55,377 bases of DNA from Synergistaceae bacterium (GTDB lineage Bacteria > Synergistota > Synergistia > Synergistales > Aminobacteriaceae). The stretch lies in NCBI GenBank assembly GCA_017439345.1, contig JAFSJJ010000033.1:1-55377 (forward strand), given 5' to 3'. Position numbers and translations under genes: made by a program. The notes under the pieces were generated by a model. That model searched no databases. It had not been told where the DNA came from and saw nothing but the letters and a program-made list of their open reading frames with translations. Numbering within the stretch: position 1 is the first letter of the stretch; every line of letters begins with the position of its first letter. Positions 44,805 through 55,377 of this stretch are shown one piece after another.

Positions 44805-46602
44805 CTACCTGCATGAACGCAAGAAAAGCCTCTTGAGGTATAGAAACCTTGCCTATCTGCTTCATTCTCTTCTTGCCTTCCTTCTGCTTCTCTAATAATT
44901 TGCGCTTTCGGGTTATATCGCCCCCGTAGCACTTGGCCAAGACATCTTTGCGCAATGCTTTGACATTCACACGAACTATGACGCGCCTCCCGATTGAAGC
45001 CTGAATGGGAATCTCGAATAACTGAGACGGTATTAACTCCTTCAATTTCGTAACTGTTGCATGACCTCGATTATATGCCTGATCCTTATGACACACGAAT
45101 GAAAACGCGTCCGCTGCCTCGCCGTTCACGAGAATATCAACTCTGACTAATTCGCTTGCTTTGAGTCCTATCAGCTCGTAATCAAGTGAAGCATAGCCCC
45201 TAGTCTGAGATTTTAGCTTATCGTGAAAGTCTACAATGAACTCAGATAAAGGCATTTCGTAAATAATTCGCACTCGTTCAGGAGTTATATAGTCCATTGA
45301 TTTATATGTGCCTCGTCTGTCTTGAATGAGCTGCATGACTCTCCCCGTAAATTCAGAAGGTACGAACACAGAAAGTTTTATATAAGGCTCGCGAATCTCT
45401 TCTATCTCTGAAGGATCAGGAAAATCTCCGGGTCTGTGAGCTTCGATTATCTCCCCTGATGTCTTGACAACTTCATATATGACATTAGGAGCAGTCGCAA
45501 CAAGTTCAACGTTATACTCTTCACGTAATCTTTCGCGTACTACGTCCATGTGAAGCAGTCCAAGGAATCCGCATCTGAAACCGAATCCAAGAGCCTCGCT
45601 GCTTTCAGGTTCGTAAGTAACGGCAGAGTCATTCAGGCATAATTTTTCTAATGCGTCTCGTAACTGCGGGTAATTGTCGCGTTCAACAGGATAGAATCCG
45701 CAGAATACTACGCTTTTAACTTTCTTGTAGCCGGGTAATGCCTCACTCGCAGGGTTAGCAGCGTCCGTTACAGTGTCGCCGACCTGAGCTTCAGCAAGGG
45801 TCTTAATGCTTGCAGTGATATAACCTACTTCACCGGGGCCGAGTTCTCTGACAGGAGTAAAACCAGGCTTGAACACTCCGGCTTCATTCACGGGGTAAGT
45901 TATGCCGTTAGACATGAACATTATATTTTGTCCTGCCTTGATTACCCCGTTAACGACTCGAACATAGCAGATAACACCGCGATAATTATCATATACTGAG
46001 TCAAAGATTAGAGCTTGTAAAGGCTTCTCTCTATCACCTTTGGGAGCAGGAATTTTTTTCACGATCTCTTCAAGTATCTCATTCACTCCGAGTCCTGTCT
46101 TTGCGCTGGCTAGAACTGCATCAGAAGCGTCAAGGCCTACAACGTCAGAAATTTCCTGTTTAGCGTTATCCGGTCTTGCTGAGGGTAAATCGATTTTATT
46201 TATTACGGGTAAGATTTCGAGTCCCTGTTCGATTGCCTGATATGCATTTGCTACGGTCTGGGCTTCGACTCCCTGTGAAGCGTCAACGACTAACAAAGCT
46301 CCTTCACATGCTGCTAACGAGCGCGAGACTTCATAAGCAAAGTCAACATGTCCGGGGGTATCAATTAAATTCAAGATATATTCTTTGCCGTCCTGAGCTT
46401 TATAATTCATTCGGACCGGGACCAGCTTTATTGTTATTCCCCGTTCGCGTTCAAGAGCCAGAGAGTCAAGAATCTGGGCTTTCATGTCCCGTGAAGCTAT
46501 CGTGCCGGTTGATTCGAGTAATCTGTCAGCAAGAGTAGATTTGCCGTGATCTATGTGAGCGATTATGCAAAAGTTGCGTATATTGTCATTATTATTATTC
46601 AT
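44788..46602 (-). CDS. lepA: Elongation factor 4 (LepA)
   Basis: 604 residues. GTPase motifs: [13 protein letters not shown] (G1, about 15-27), RERGITIK (G2), [31 protein letters not shown] (G3), NKIDLP (G4). The LepA-specific C-terminal domain ends [23 protein letters not shown] in family style (here [10 protein letters not shown]). Acts on ribosomes, likely in initiation or back-translocation. AGGTGA upstream of the ATG. Confidence 0.98.
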   Translation of the reverse strand: MNNNNDNIRNFCIIAHIDHGKSTLADRLLESTGTIASRDMKAQILDSLALERERGITIKLVPVRMNYKAQDGKEYILNLIDTPGHVDFAYEVSRSLAACEGALLVVDASQGVEAQTVANAYQAIEQGLEILPVINKIDLPSARPDNAKQEISDVVGLDASDAVLASAKTGLGVNEILEEIVKKIPAPKGDREKPLQALIFDSVYDNYRGVICYVRVVNGVIKAGQNIMFMSNGITYPVNEAGVFKPGFTPVRELGPGEVGYITASIKTLAEAQVGDTVTDAANPASEALPGYKKVKSVVFCGFYPVERDNYPQLRDALEKLCLNDSAVTYEPESSEALGFGFRCGFLGLLHMDVVRERLREEYNVELVATAPNVIYEVVKTSGEIIEAHRPGDFPDPSEIEEIREPYIKLSVFVPSEFTGRVMQLIQDRRGTYKSMDYITPERVRIIYEMPLSEFIVDFHDKLKSQTRGYASLDYELIGLKASELVRVDILVNGEAADAFSFVCHKDQAYNRGHATVTKLKELIPSQLFEIPIQASIGRRVIVRVNVKALRKDVLAKCYGGDITRKRKLLEKQKEGKKRMKQIGKVSIPQEAFLAFMQVDGSEN

Positions 46603-46701
46603 GTATTCTTATCACCTGAGAATAATATAACATAACCCCTCTAAATAGTTATTAGTCCGTCCTTGTGAAGGGACTGCAGGGAAGGATTGAAGTTACCACC
46701 T

Positions 46702-46727
46702 AAATCCCCCCTTAGCAGGAGGGACTT
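46702..46727 (-). terminator. Terminator of the tyrosine phosphatase gene
   Basis: On the minus strand AAGTCCCTCC pairs with GGGGGGATTT (10 bp, two GU pairs), 9 bp after the stop codon. The T tail is short. Confidence 0.65.
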
Positions 46728-46735
46728 GCACATTA

Positions 46736-47206
46736 TCACGCCTGAAAGTTTCTGTTCTCATAAAACTTTAATAAAGCCCCGCAGCCTTGATATATATCAT
46801 TATAAGCGCGTTCAAAATTTCTTGTGTACCATGGATCAGAGACTTCTTTATTATTATTACCTGCGAACGACATTAAGAGCTTCACTTTTGACTCAGACTC
46901 TCGGCCGAGAATATATAAAAGATCTTCAACGTTCTCTTTATCCATTGCAAGAATCAAATCCCATTCATGAGCTTCACCCTTCGTAATCTTTCTGGCTCTA
47001 TGCTTCTCGAATTCAATATTATGCTTTCTTAACTCTGCCTTAGCGTTCGGGTACATGTCATTGCCTGACTCTTCACTGGTAGCTGCTGCTGAGGAGATCA
47101 AAAATTTATCTTCACAGCCTGACTCTCTCACTAAGTGCTTCATGATAAATTCTGCCATAGGAGACCTGCAAATATTTCCGTGACAGATAAATAAAATTCT
47201 TATCAC
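46736..47206 (-). CDS. Low-molecular-weight protein tyrosine phosphatase
   Basis: 156 residues from a GTG at 47206, preceded by AAGGAGG at good spacing; an upstream ATG at 47248 would add 14 residues. The catalytic loop FICHGNICRSP fits C-x5-R with the trailing Ser-Pro, and the acid motif DPWYTRNF supplies the general-acid Asp. Bacterial members often reverse tyrosine kinases of exopolysaccharide export or dephosphorylate arginine; no kinase lies nearby. Confidence 0.92.
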   Translation of the reverse strand: MIRILFICHGNICRSPMAEFIMKHLVRESGCEDKFLISSAAATSEESGNDMYPNAKAELRKHNIEFEKHRARKITKGEAHEWDLILAMDKENVEDLLYILGRESESKVKLLMSFAGNNNKEVSDPWYTRNFERAYNDIYQGCGALLKFYENRNFQA

Positions 47207-47437
47207 CCGCTTAGTTCCTCCTTCATTTAAATAAATAATTACTGGCAATAATAAAATATTTTCAGATACATTTGCAATATAAAAATTTTTTGTCAGCCGT
47301 ATTTAGAACCTGTGATTTTCGCCGCCGATTAAAGAAATTCGTAATATAACAAATTGCATGATAATATAAACTATATTTCACATTTAATAATTTCAAAATT
47401 TATATATAAATTTATAACATGGAGGAAAATTACTCTC

Positions 47438-48640
47438 ATGAAAGTGCTTCATACTTCCGACTGGCACATAGGCAGGAGACTCAAAGAACACGACAGATTT
47501 GACGAGTTCAGAAAATTTTTTGCGTGGCTTGAAGACTTAATTACACGTGAAAATATTGATGTGCTTCTAGTTGCAGGAGATATATTCGACAACACGACTC
47601 CTTCAGTTCAGGCTCAGGACATTTATTATAATTTCCTCAGCAGGCTTGCAAAGTCCTCATGCAGACACACTGTTATTATTTCAGGCAATCACGACTCGCC
47701 GGCATTCATTGACGCCCCTAGTGAATTACTCAAGCTGAATAATATTCATGTTGTCGGCCAAGTATCAGAGAACCCTGAAGATGAGATAATAACGCTTTAT
47801 GACTCGAATAATAAGCCCGAATTAATAGTGTGTGCAGTGCCGTATTTAAGAGACCGCGACGTTAGGACTTCAGATAATAACAATAATCTTGAGCAGGCAC
47901 TCAGAGACGGAATAAATCATCACTATGAAAGAGTATTTAATCAGGCTGCGAGTTATTCCGGAGTTCCTGTTATCGCAATGGGACATCTATTTATTCACAA
48001 CGGTAAAGTCGCTCACGGTGAGGGTATCCGCTCTCTTTACGTAGGGACAGCATTAGAACTCGAAAGCAGCATATTCCCTGAAAATATAATTTACACGGCA
48101 TTAGGTCATCTTCATTCGCCTCAGACAGCAGGACGCAATAATATTCGTTACTCAGGTTCACCGGTTGCAATGACTTTCGGAGAATGTGAGACTCAAAAGT
48201 CAGTAACTATCATAGAACTTGACTCAAATAATAATTCAGTAATTCGTGAAGTTCCTGTCCCGGTCTTCCAGAGACTAGAGCGCTTTTCAGGAGATATTAA
48301 CGAGATAATTTCAGACTTGAGGCAGCTTGCTCTTACTGATGAGTCAATATGGCTCGAGATAACTTACACCGGACGGGAAGTAATAGGCGACTTGCAGGAA
48401 AGATTTAATCAGGTCATGAAAGATTTTCCCAATCTCGAAATATTAAGCATATATAATGAAGGCGGCAGGGCTTCACAGGAGAACGAGTCACTTAAGACAA
48501 TACCTGAAGGACTCGAGAATATAAAGCCTCTTGACATGCTTACGATGTGCTTTGACGAGAACAAGACTCCTAAAGAACAGAGAACAATTTTTGCGAATCT
48601 ATATCAAGAAATACTGCGCGAAATGGAGATAAATTATTAA
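47438..48640 (+). CDS. sbcD: Exonuclease subunit SbcD
   Basis: 400 residues from the ATG at 47438 (TGGAGGAAA upstream); the frame extends back without homology. Mre11-type phosphoesterase motifs: HTSDWHIGR (about 5-13), VAGDIFDNTTPS, ISGNHDSP, MGHLFIH and LGHLHSPQ. With SbcC it cuts hairpins and DNA ends during repair. sbcC starts 2 bp after its stop. Confidence 0.96.
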   Translation: MKVLHTSDWHIGRRLKEHDRFDEFRKFFAWLEDLITRENIDVLLVAGDIFDNTTPSVQAQDIYYNFLSRLAKSSCRHTVIISGNHDSPAFIDAPSELLKLNNIHVVGQVSENPEDEIITLYDSNNKPELIVCAVPYLRDRDVRTSDNNNNLEQALRDGINHHYERVFNQAASYSGVPVIAMGHLFIHNGKVAHGEGIRSLYVGTALELESSIFPENIIYTALGHLHSPQTAGRNNIRYSGSPVAMTFGECETQKSVTIIELDSNNNSVIREVPVPVFQRLERFSGDINEIISDLRQLALTDESIWLEITYTGREVIGDLQERFNQVMKDFPNLEILSIYNEGGRASQENESLKTIPEGLENIKPLDMLTMCFDENKTPKEQRTIFANLYQEILREMEINY

Positions 48641-48642
48641 TC

Positions 48643-51318
48643 ATGAAAATATTGAATATCAAGTTCAAGAATCTTAACTCACTAAAAGGCGAATGGTTCA
48701 TAGATTTGACTCATAATATTTATATATCTGAAGGCATATTCGCGATCACCGGACCTACAGGAGCAGGCAAGACTACTATATTTGACGCTGTATGTCTGGC
48801 TCTCTATGGAAGGACACCCAGACTTGGCAGGCTTGGAGGACAGTCAAACGAGATAATGACAAGGCGAACTCGTGAATGTTATGCTCAAGTAGAATTTGAG
48901 TCAGACGGTAAAAAATATAAATGCTTATGGAGTCAGAAAAAGGAAGGCAAAAAGTTACAATCAGTGAAACACATTCTGTCAGAAGCCCGCGAAGGAGGAA
49001 AAATCTTCAGTGAACTGACACGCGATACAGTGCCTAACGTTGAAGATTTAACAGGTCTTGACTTCAAGAGATTCACTCAAGCAATGATGCTCGAACAGGG
49101 CAGATTTGACGCATTCCTGAAGGCAAATTCTACGGAAAGATCAGAGATACTTGAACTCATCACAGGCACGGAGATTTACAGCGGGATTTCAACACGGGTC
49201 TACGAACGCTGCCAGGCTGAACGGGACAAACGAGAGAAATTATTACTCAGACTCGATGAAAAGAAGCCTAATGACTCTTTCGGTTCAGACAGTGAGATTC
49301 AAAATAATCTTGCACAGAATAAAAAAATGCTCGACCTCATAGAACGCAAGCACAAAGACACTCAGGCAGATGTATTGCGGCTCAAGGAGATTGCTAAATT
49401 ACGCGCTGAACTTGCACAGAATCAAAGCGATATAGAGACTCAACACAAACGCTCAGAATTATTTGCACCTGACAGACAAAAACTTGAATCAGGACTCAAG
49501 GCTCAAGAACTAATGCCCGAACATGCAGCACTCGAGGCCAAACGCAATGAATTCAAGACCTGCAAGACACGATGTGATAAGAACGAGTCAGAGATAACGG
49601 CCTTTACAGAACGAGTCACTCAGATAACGAATAACGAAATTCCAAATTGCGAATCAAAATTAAAGCAGGTTCGACGCGATATAACAGAGAGTCCGGAGAC
49701 TATCTGCGAAAGGGTTATGAGTCTCGTGAAAACTTTTGAGGACGCTTATACACGCAAGAAAAATCTTGAGGACTTGAAAGCAAAACTTGAGTCAGAACTT
49801 GCAAAGGCTCAGGCAGTCATGAAAGCAGCTCAGTCAGAAGCAGCCAAAGCACACGCTCTTCATGAACAGGCAATAAACGAACTCAGCGAATTAACGAACA
49901 CCAGAACTGAATTAATTATTGACGGACTCAGAAAGACTCTTAAGCACGGCCGCCCTTGTCCTGTATGCGGATCACTTGAACACCCTGACGCAGGCAAGCA
50001 TTCAAAATTTGCAGGAATCGACATCAACGAGAAATTCAAAGAGTTAAAGACTCGTGAAAACTATGCTCACAAGAAATATAACGAGTCGAACTCTAAACTA
50101 ATGCAGGCAGCTAGTTACGAGAGCAGAATACGCGCTGACCTTGACAACTGCATAAAAGAACTCGGCCAAGCTGTAGAAACTTTTGCGGACTCAAGAACTG
50201 CAGTAAGTGAAGCTATTGCACCTTTGGGAATCTATGACGCTAAGACCAAGAGCGAAATATTATCAAGAGTCAATCAATGGTCATCGAACGTTAAGAATCT
50301 CGAACAGTATCTTGAACGCCTCACGAAAGAGTCAGACTTGCTTCAATCACGAATTCAGGCTATAAGCAAAACTCTATCAGACGAGAAAATTACGCTTGAG
50401 AGATTAACAGCAGAACTTGACTCGCTTGAGAAAACTTTTCAGGCTTCATTAATCGACAAAAATTTTCAGAGCGAACAGGATTTCAACAACGCAAAACTTT
50501 CACCGGACGTACTCGCGAAACTTCAGGCAGGGGCGCAGGCTATCGACGACAGAATAAAGCAGCTCGAAGCAGTAAAATTAAATCTGACTCAGAAACTTGA
50601 CTCAAAACTTGCGGAGAATATAAATATAACAGAGTCAAATCTTGACGAACTCGAAGAACTATTTAAGACTCAAGAAGACTCTATCAAAGAAATCATGAAA
50701 CGCAACGCAGAACTTGAGTCAGCACTTGAGACCCGCAAAAAGATTCGTGAAGAGTATCAGGCACTCAAAACAGAATTTCAGGCTCAAGACAAAATTTATT
50801 CGGAGTGGGCAGGACTTAACGACTTAATAGGCACCAAGAACGGCAGCAAGTTTCGTAATTTCGCACAAAAAGTTACACTCTCAATGATGATAGCACTTGC
50901 AAATAAGCAGCTTGAGAAATTATCAGAACGCTACGAACTAACGGCAACTCCTGATGATTCAGGTCTTGCACTCAGCGTTATAGATCACGAACAGGCAGGA
51001 GAAATCAGACCTACTGCTAATTTATCAGGCGGTGAAAGATTTATCGTAAGTCTTGCTCTTGCTCTGGGACTCTCGCAAATTTCAGGAAGCAAGGCACGTG
51101 TTGATTCATTATTTCTTGATGAAGGTTTCGGCTCACTTGATGAAGATTCATTAAATACTGCTCTTGAAGCTCTAAGTGAAGTCAGGCGTGAAGGCAGAAT
51201 GATAGGGATAATTTCTCACGTCCAGGCTTTGAAAGAGAGAATACGCGCTCAGATTAACGTTATTCCCAAGAGTGAAGGCATAAGCATAATCGAAGGCGCA
51301 GGGTGTAAATCTCTATAA
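48643..51318 (+). CDS. sbcC: Exonuclease subunit SbcC
   Basis: An 891-residue SMC/Rad50-type ATPase. Walker A GPTGAGKTT (about 38-46), a long coiled coil with a zinc hook RPCPVCGSLEHPDAG (about 437-451), the signature NLSGGERFIVSLALALGLS and Walker B LFLDEGFGSLDED near the end (about 825-838). The length is a little shorter than E. coli SbcC (about 1050). A terminator shared with groEL follows. Confidence 0.96.
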   Translation: MKILNIKFKNLNSLKGEWFIDLTHNIYISEGIFAITGPTGAGKTTIFDAVCLALYGRTPRLGRLGGQSNEIMTRRTRECYAQVEFESDGKKYKCLWSQKKEGKKLQSVKHILSEAREGGKIFSELTRDTVPNVEDLTGLDFKRFTQAMMLEQGRFDAFLKANSTERSEILELITGTEIYSGISTRVYERCQAERDKREKLLLRLDEKKPNDSFGSDSEIQNNLAQNKKMLDLIERKHKDTQADVLRLKEIAKLRAELAQNQSDIETQHKRSELFAPDRQKLESGLKAQELMPEHAALEAKRNEFKTCKTRCDKNESEITAFTERVTQITNNEIPNCESKLKQVRRDITESPETICERVMSLVKTFEDAYTRKKNLEDLKAKLESELAKAQAVMKAAQSEAAKAHALHEQAINELSELTNTRTELIIDGLRKTLKHGRPCPVCGSLEHPDAGKHSKFAGIDINEKFKELKTRENYAHKKYNESNSKLMQAASYESRIRADLDNCIKELGQAVETFADSRTAVSEAIAPLGIYDAKTKSEILSRVNQWSSNVKNLEQYLERLTKESDLLQSRIQAISKTLSDEKITLERLTAELDSLEKTFQASLIDKNFQSEQDFNNAKLSPDVLAKLQAGAQAIDDRIKQLEAVKLNLTQKLDSKLAENINITESNLDELEELFKTQEDSIKEIMKRNAELESALETRKKIREEYQALKTEFQAQDKIYSEWAGLNDLIGTKNGSKFRNFAQKVTLSMMIALANKQLEKLSERYELTATPDDSGLALSVIDHEQAGEIRPTANLSGGERFIVSLALALGLSQISGSKARVDSLFLDEGFGSLDEDSLNTALEALSEVRREGRMIGIISHVQALKERIRAQINVIPKSEGISIIEGAGCKSL

Positions 51319-51351
51319 TAAAAAACTCCCGAAGATGCGAGTCTCCGGGAG
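51319..51351 (-). terminator. groEL terminator
   Basis: CTCCCG (51326-51331) pairs with CGGGAG (51346-51351), with inner GAG/CTC pairing; the minus strand continues TTTTTTATTATAG. On the plus strand it is A-rich, so it mainly serves groEL. Confidence 0.85.
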
Positions 51352-51377
51352 AAAATGTTCTTGCTCTATGAAAAATC

Positions 51378-53018
<1,641 letters not shown>

Positions 53019-53052
53019 TTATGCCTCCTAATGATGATTAGCTTGTTATTAA

Positions 53053-53343
53053 CTATTTCTCGATGATTGCGAGTACGTCTCTCTCGCTGAATATTACAAA
53101 GTCTTCGCCGTCAAGTTTGACTTCTGTGCCTGCGTATTTGCTGAATATAATTCTGTCGCCTACTTTGAGTTCAACGGGCTGCTTCTGGCCGTTATCTAAT
53201 ACTTTGCCTGTTCCGACTGCTACAACTTCGCCCTCTGTAGGCTTCTCTTTTGCTGTATCCGGAAGGAAGAGTCCGCCTTTCGTTTTCTCCTCGCGATCTA
53301 AGACTTTTACAACTATTCTATCGCCAAGCGGCTTGAGTTTCAT
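53053..53343 (-). CDS. groES: Co-chaperonin GroES
   Basis: 96 residues: [21 protein letters not shown] at the start, the mobile loop [12 protein letters not shown] (about 20-31), and [32 protein letters not shown] before the ATG. First gene of the heat-shock operon; its leader carries the CIRCE operator at 53385-53411. Confidence 0.99.
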   Translation of the reverse strand: MKLKPLGDRIVVKVLDREEKTKGGLFLPDTAKEKPTEGEVVAVGTGKVLDNGQKQPVELKVGDRIIFSKYAGTEVKLDGEDFVIFSERDVLAIIEK

Positions 53344-53384
53344 AATAATATTTGCCTCCTCGTAAAATTTCTATCTTCTCTCTA

Positions 53385-53411
53385 ATGGCACTCAACGTTA
53401 AAGAGTGCTAA
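53385..53411 (-). promoter_or_regulatory. CIRCE operator (HrcA site)
   Basis: On the minus strand TTAGCACTC, nine bases, then GAGTGCCAT. The first arm is a perfect CIRCE half; the second (consensus GAGTGCTAA) has two changes. HrcA is expected to repress groES-groEL from here; hrcA itself is not in the window. Confidence 0.95.
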
Positions 53412-53427
53412 TCGAACAACGCGCGAA

Positions 53428-53456
53428 ATGATAGCCCAATGAGTCGAAAAGTGCAA
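53428..53456 (-). promoter_or_regulatory. groES-groEL promoter
   Basis: On the minus strand TTGCAC (53451-53456), 17-bp spacer, TATCAT (53428-53433). The start would fall just before the CIRCE element. Confidence 0.7.
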
Positions 53457-53745
53457 TACGTGATTTTACGTAGAGATTAAATTTTTGTGAGAGAACTTAT
53501 AGCTAACGTACTTGCAAATAACTTTAACACGATTATTAGAACGTAATTATATATTTAATTTATTCAAGCTGATTCATTCCGTCAGATTTTTACGAGTTTT
53601 AGATTATAATATAAATATCATTTCACGATAAGTTTTCACGAGAATAAATCTGCTGAGTTACTAATACAATTACTAATACAAAAAGTTTTCTTTCACGCAA
53701 TATTCATGACACTTTACACGGAAAAAATTTCTATTAACACTGCGA
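53457..53745. other. AT-rich intergenic stretch
   Basis: No convincing coding frame was seen. It holds the second copy of the 25-bp two-iteron element (53657-53681) and several TATAAT-like words (for instance at about 53597-53602) without good -35 partners. Confidence 0.5.
53657..53681. repeat. 25-bp two-iteron element, copy 2
   Basis: GTTACTAATACA, A, TTACTAATACAA: identical to 7862-7886 except for the central base. It is intergenic here too, about 100 bp before the truncated hydrolase copy. Confidence 0.85.
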
Positions 53746-53751
53746 TATAAT
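53746..53751 (+). promoter_or_regulatory. -10 element before the hydrolase pair
   Basis: TATAAT about 40 bp before the ATG at 53789; no -35 match was seen. Confidence 0.4.
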
Positions 53752-53788
53752 GACGTGCAAAATTTTTTATTCGCAAGGAGCATATATC

Positions 53789-53950
53789 ATGAGTAATGTA
53801 ATTTTATATTTTCACTGGCTCTCAAAGAATCTTCAAGGCTTCGATGTCTTAGGAGTCAATTACGATGATAAAAACCTGCCTCACATTGTAAAGAGTCAGA
53901 TTCAGAAAGCATATGATATGACGAGTGAAACAAGGAGCATGTTATCATGA
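53789..53950 (+). pseudogene. Truncated tandem copy of the hydrolase N-terminus
   Basis: 53 residues from the ATG at 53789 (AAGGAG upstream). It matches the first 55 residues or so of the next gene: LQGFDVLGVNYDDKNLPHIV against LHGFDILGVDYDDSYLPQIV, and SQIQKAYDM against PQIRAAYNT. About 12 residues covering the HGKGGSSQEANEF loop are missing. The copy then reads straight through the ribosome-binding site of the second copy and stops in its ATGA. All catalytic residues are absent. It looks like the remnant of a tandem duplication, now translationally coupled to the intact gene. Confidence 0.75.
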
Positions 53951-54609
53951 AAAAAATAATCTTGTACGTTCACGGCAAAGGAGGCTCTTCACAGGAAGCT
54001 AACGAGTTCGTGAAAAATCTTCACGGCTTCGATATTCTGGGAGTCGATTATGATGATAGTTACCTGCCTCAAATAGTAATGCCTCAGATTAGGGCAGCTT
54101 ATAACACGGCTCATAAAACGCATGACAAAATTTATATTCTCGCTAACAGTATAGGCGCGTACTTTGCTATGCTCTCACTTCAGGGATTTAATATCACGAA
54201 AGCATTATTTATCTCGCCTGTTGTCGACATGGAAGGGCTTATGTTAAATATGATGAAGTCTGCCGGAGTCTCTGAAGAAGATTTGCGCTCAAGGGGTGAG
54301 ATCGTTACGAGTTTCGGGGAGACTCTTTCATGGGAATATCTGCGCTTCGTTCGAGAGAATCCCATAAGCTGGGACGTTCACACTGAAATATTATATGCTG
54401 AGGGCGACAAATTAATTTCACGTCAAAGCATAGAAAATTTTATTAACACCCACAATGCAGGACTCACTATAATGCACGGCGGAGAACACTGGTTTCACAC
54501 TGATGAGCAAATTGCGTTTCTTATTCACTGGCTGATTAATATTCTGATTGATTCGTGTGAGGCTTCACGAAATATCCGTCGCACACTAGTGACTTCAGTC
54601 ATGAGTTAG
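53947..54609 (+). CDS. Small alpha/beta hydrolase
   Basis: 220 residues. The opening KIILYVHGKGGSSQEA (about 3-18) gives the oxyanion-loop HGKGG; the nucleophile elbow is ILANSIGAYFA (Ser about 68), the acid is probably the Asp in YAEGDKLIS, and the His is in HGGEHWFHT (about 178-186). The substrate is unknown. AAGGAG lies 9 bases before its ATG, which overlaps the stop of the truncated copy. The last 20 residues or so (SCEASRNIRRTLVTSVMS) look non-conserved and may reflect the adjacent insertion. Confidence 0.8.
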   Translation: MKKIILYVHGKGGSSQEANEFVKNLHGFDILGVDYDDSYLPQIVMPQIRAAYNTAHKTHDKIYILANSIGAYFAMLSLQGFNITKALFISPVVDMEGLMLNMMKSAGVSEEDLRSRGEIVTSFGETLSWEYLRFVRENPISWDVHTEILYAEGDKLISRQSIENFINTHNAGLTIMHGGEHWFHTDEQIAFLIHWLINILIDSCEASRNIRRTLVTSVMS

Positions 54610-54618
54610 GCGACCTTA

Positions 54619-54627
54619 TGTTAGAAT
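54619..54627 (+). promoter_or_regulatory. Extended -10 promoter directly before tnpB
   Basis: TGT-TAGAAT ends 7 bases before the tnpB ATG, so the transcript would start one or two bases before the start codon. No ribosome-binding site is present, fitting a leaderless mRNA. Confidence 0.55.
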
Positions 54628-54634
54628 TAAAATT

Positions 54635-55377
54635 ATGAAAATTTTGTCAACGTATAAAATAAAAATTCGTAGTGCACACGCAGCGTTTAAATATACTGTC
54701 GGGCAGTATCGTATGGCTGTGGATTTTTTTATCAAAGCAGCGTTGACAGAATGGGAATATATTTCACAAGTTAAATCACCTCTTGAGCGTCAAAGAATTA
54801 TTGAAGTCCTGACTCATAAGACACGAACTAATCCTGAGCCTAAATATAAATTTGACCAGGATTTTTACAAATTCCCAAGTTATATGAGACGAGTAGCAAT
54901 CACTGAAGCCATAGGTAAAGTAAGCTCATATAAAAGTAATTACGAGAACTGGAAAAATTCTCAGCAAGGCAAAGAACCAAGACATCCCAAAGCCGGAAAA
55001 GTTTATCCTGCAATGTACCGCGATAACTGCTTTGTCAGAACCGGAACATTAACAGTACGTTTAAAAGTTTTTATAAATAATACTTGGGACTGGCTTAACA
55101 TTGAGTTAAAGAAAACGGACGTAAACTATATTCAGAGACATTGTCAAAACCGTAAAGAGTGTGTTCCAACATTACGAAGACGTGGAAAAAACTGGTATTT
55201 AGATTTTGCGTATGAAGAGGAGGTGAAAATTCAGGAAAAAGAAATAAGCAGGCAAATAATACTCGGAGTAGACTTAGGAATAAACAACGATTGTGTATGC
55301 AGTGTAATGAAGTCCGACGGCACTATCATTGGCAGAAAATTTTTAGATTTGTCAAGAGAAAAAGACTGTCTGACACA
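54635..55377 (+). CDS. tnpB: TnpB-like RNA-guided nuclease of an IS200/IS605-family element, cut by window end
   Basis: An open frame with no stop before the window end; 247 residues are visible. The N-terminal wedge-type region starts MKILSTYKIKIRS and includes YKFDQDFYKFPSYMRRVAI and WKNSQQGKEPRHPKAGK, then KNWYLDFAYEEE. The first RuvC motif is IILGVDLGINNDC (about 207-219), with the catalytic Asp kept. The rest of RuvC, the zinc finger and any guide RNA lie outside. No tnpA is seen on the left side. The start lies 26 bp after the hydrolase stop, so the element probably inserted at the hydrolase end. Confidence 0.85.
   Translation, partial: MKILSTYKIKIRSAHAAFKYTVGQYRMAVDFFIKAALTEWEYISQVKSPLERQRIIEVLTHKTRTNPEPKYKFDQDFYKFPSYMRRVAITEAIGKVSSYKSNYENWKNSQQGKEPRHPKAGKVYPAMYRDNCFVRTGTLTVRLKVFINNTWDWLNIELKKTDVNYIQRHCQNRKECVPTLRRRGKNWYLDFAYEEEVKIQEKEISRQIILGVDLGINNDCVCSVMKSDGTIIGRKFLDLSREKDCLT

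Noticed and set aside
46702-46727. CCTAAATCCCCCC-like palindrome, considered as a MITE or REP element.
   Set aside because: Only one copy was seen, and its place just after a stop codon fits a terminator.

Overview
The window is a chromosomal segment of a Gram-negative-type anaerobe. The best guess is Synergistota (Synergistetes), inferred from rimO-pgpA-cinA-recA beside rny and a YmdB-like gene, ATP-type PEP carboxykinase, a Na+-pumping decarboxylase beta subunit, MetNIQ and Tct-type transporters, and many lipoproteins. Composition is moderately AT-rich. Shine-Dalgarno sites are strong (AGGAGG-like), TTG and GTG starts occur, and many terminators are clear. No rRNA, tRNA or CRISPR array was seen.

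Layout. 1-1130: a lone methyltransferase on the minus strand. Its promoter, and a second promoter at the window edge, are near-identical sigma70 sites that run straight into heptamer tandem repeats. 1140-6760 (minus): an operon with a degenerate Mrr-like protein carrying a long Ser/Glu/Asp linker, then rimO, pgpA, cinA and recA (recA also has its own promoter). 6861-17663 (mostly plus): polysaccharide deacetylase, rny-ymdB, then secreted cyclophilin, 2-hydroxyacid dehydrogenase, nnrD, a small membrane protein, tsaE, tsaB, cvpA and mutS2. 17730-22641 (minus): a bicupin lipoprotein, a DUF1622 protein, an orphan complex-I-like antiporter subunit, and TctA/TctB. 22760-31830 (plus): pckA; metN-metI-cupin-metQ-deacetylase; gtrA-ade-NCS2 purine permease. 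31908-38525 (plus): an ABC importer cassette with two ATPases and one fused permease, followed 4 bp later by an MmeI-like single-chain restriction-modification enzyme. 38610-41363 (minus): OadB-type Na+ pump subunit and a CPA2 cation/proton antiporter. 41550-43596 (plus): a candidate structured ncRNA, then two family-2 glycosyltransferases. 43598-47206 (minus): SRP RNA, hemW, lepA, low-molecular-weight tyrosine phosphatase. 47438-51318 (plus): sbcD-sbcC. 51378-53456 (minus): groES-groEL behind a CIRCE operator. 53789-55377 (plus): a broken tandem copy of a small hydrolase, the intact hydrolase, and a tnpB cut by the window end.

Most of the window is housekeeping: DNA repair (recA, sbcCD, mutS2), RNA turnover (rny), tRNA t6A synthesis (tsaE/tsaB), chaperonins, and Na+/H+ energetics. 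The less ordinary items are the promoter-plus-heptamer cassettes, the probably inactive Mrr protein placed ahead of rimO-recA, the rod-like ncRNA candidate, a 25-bp two-iteron element found twice, the shortened TctA, and the duplication/TnpB end of the window. Functions come from motif recognition by eye; no database search was run.
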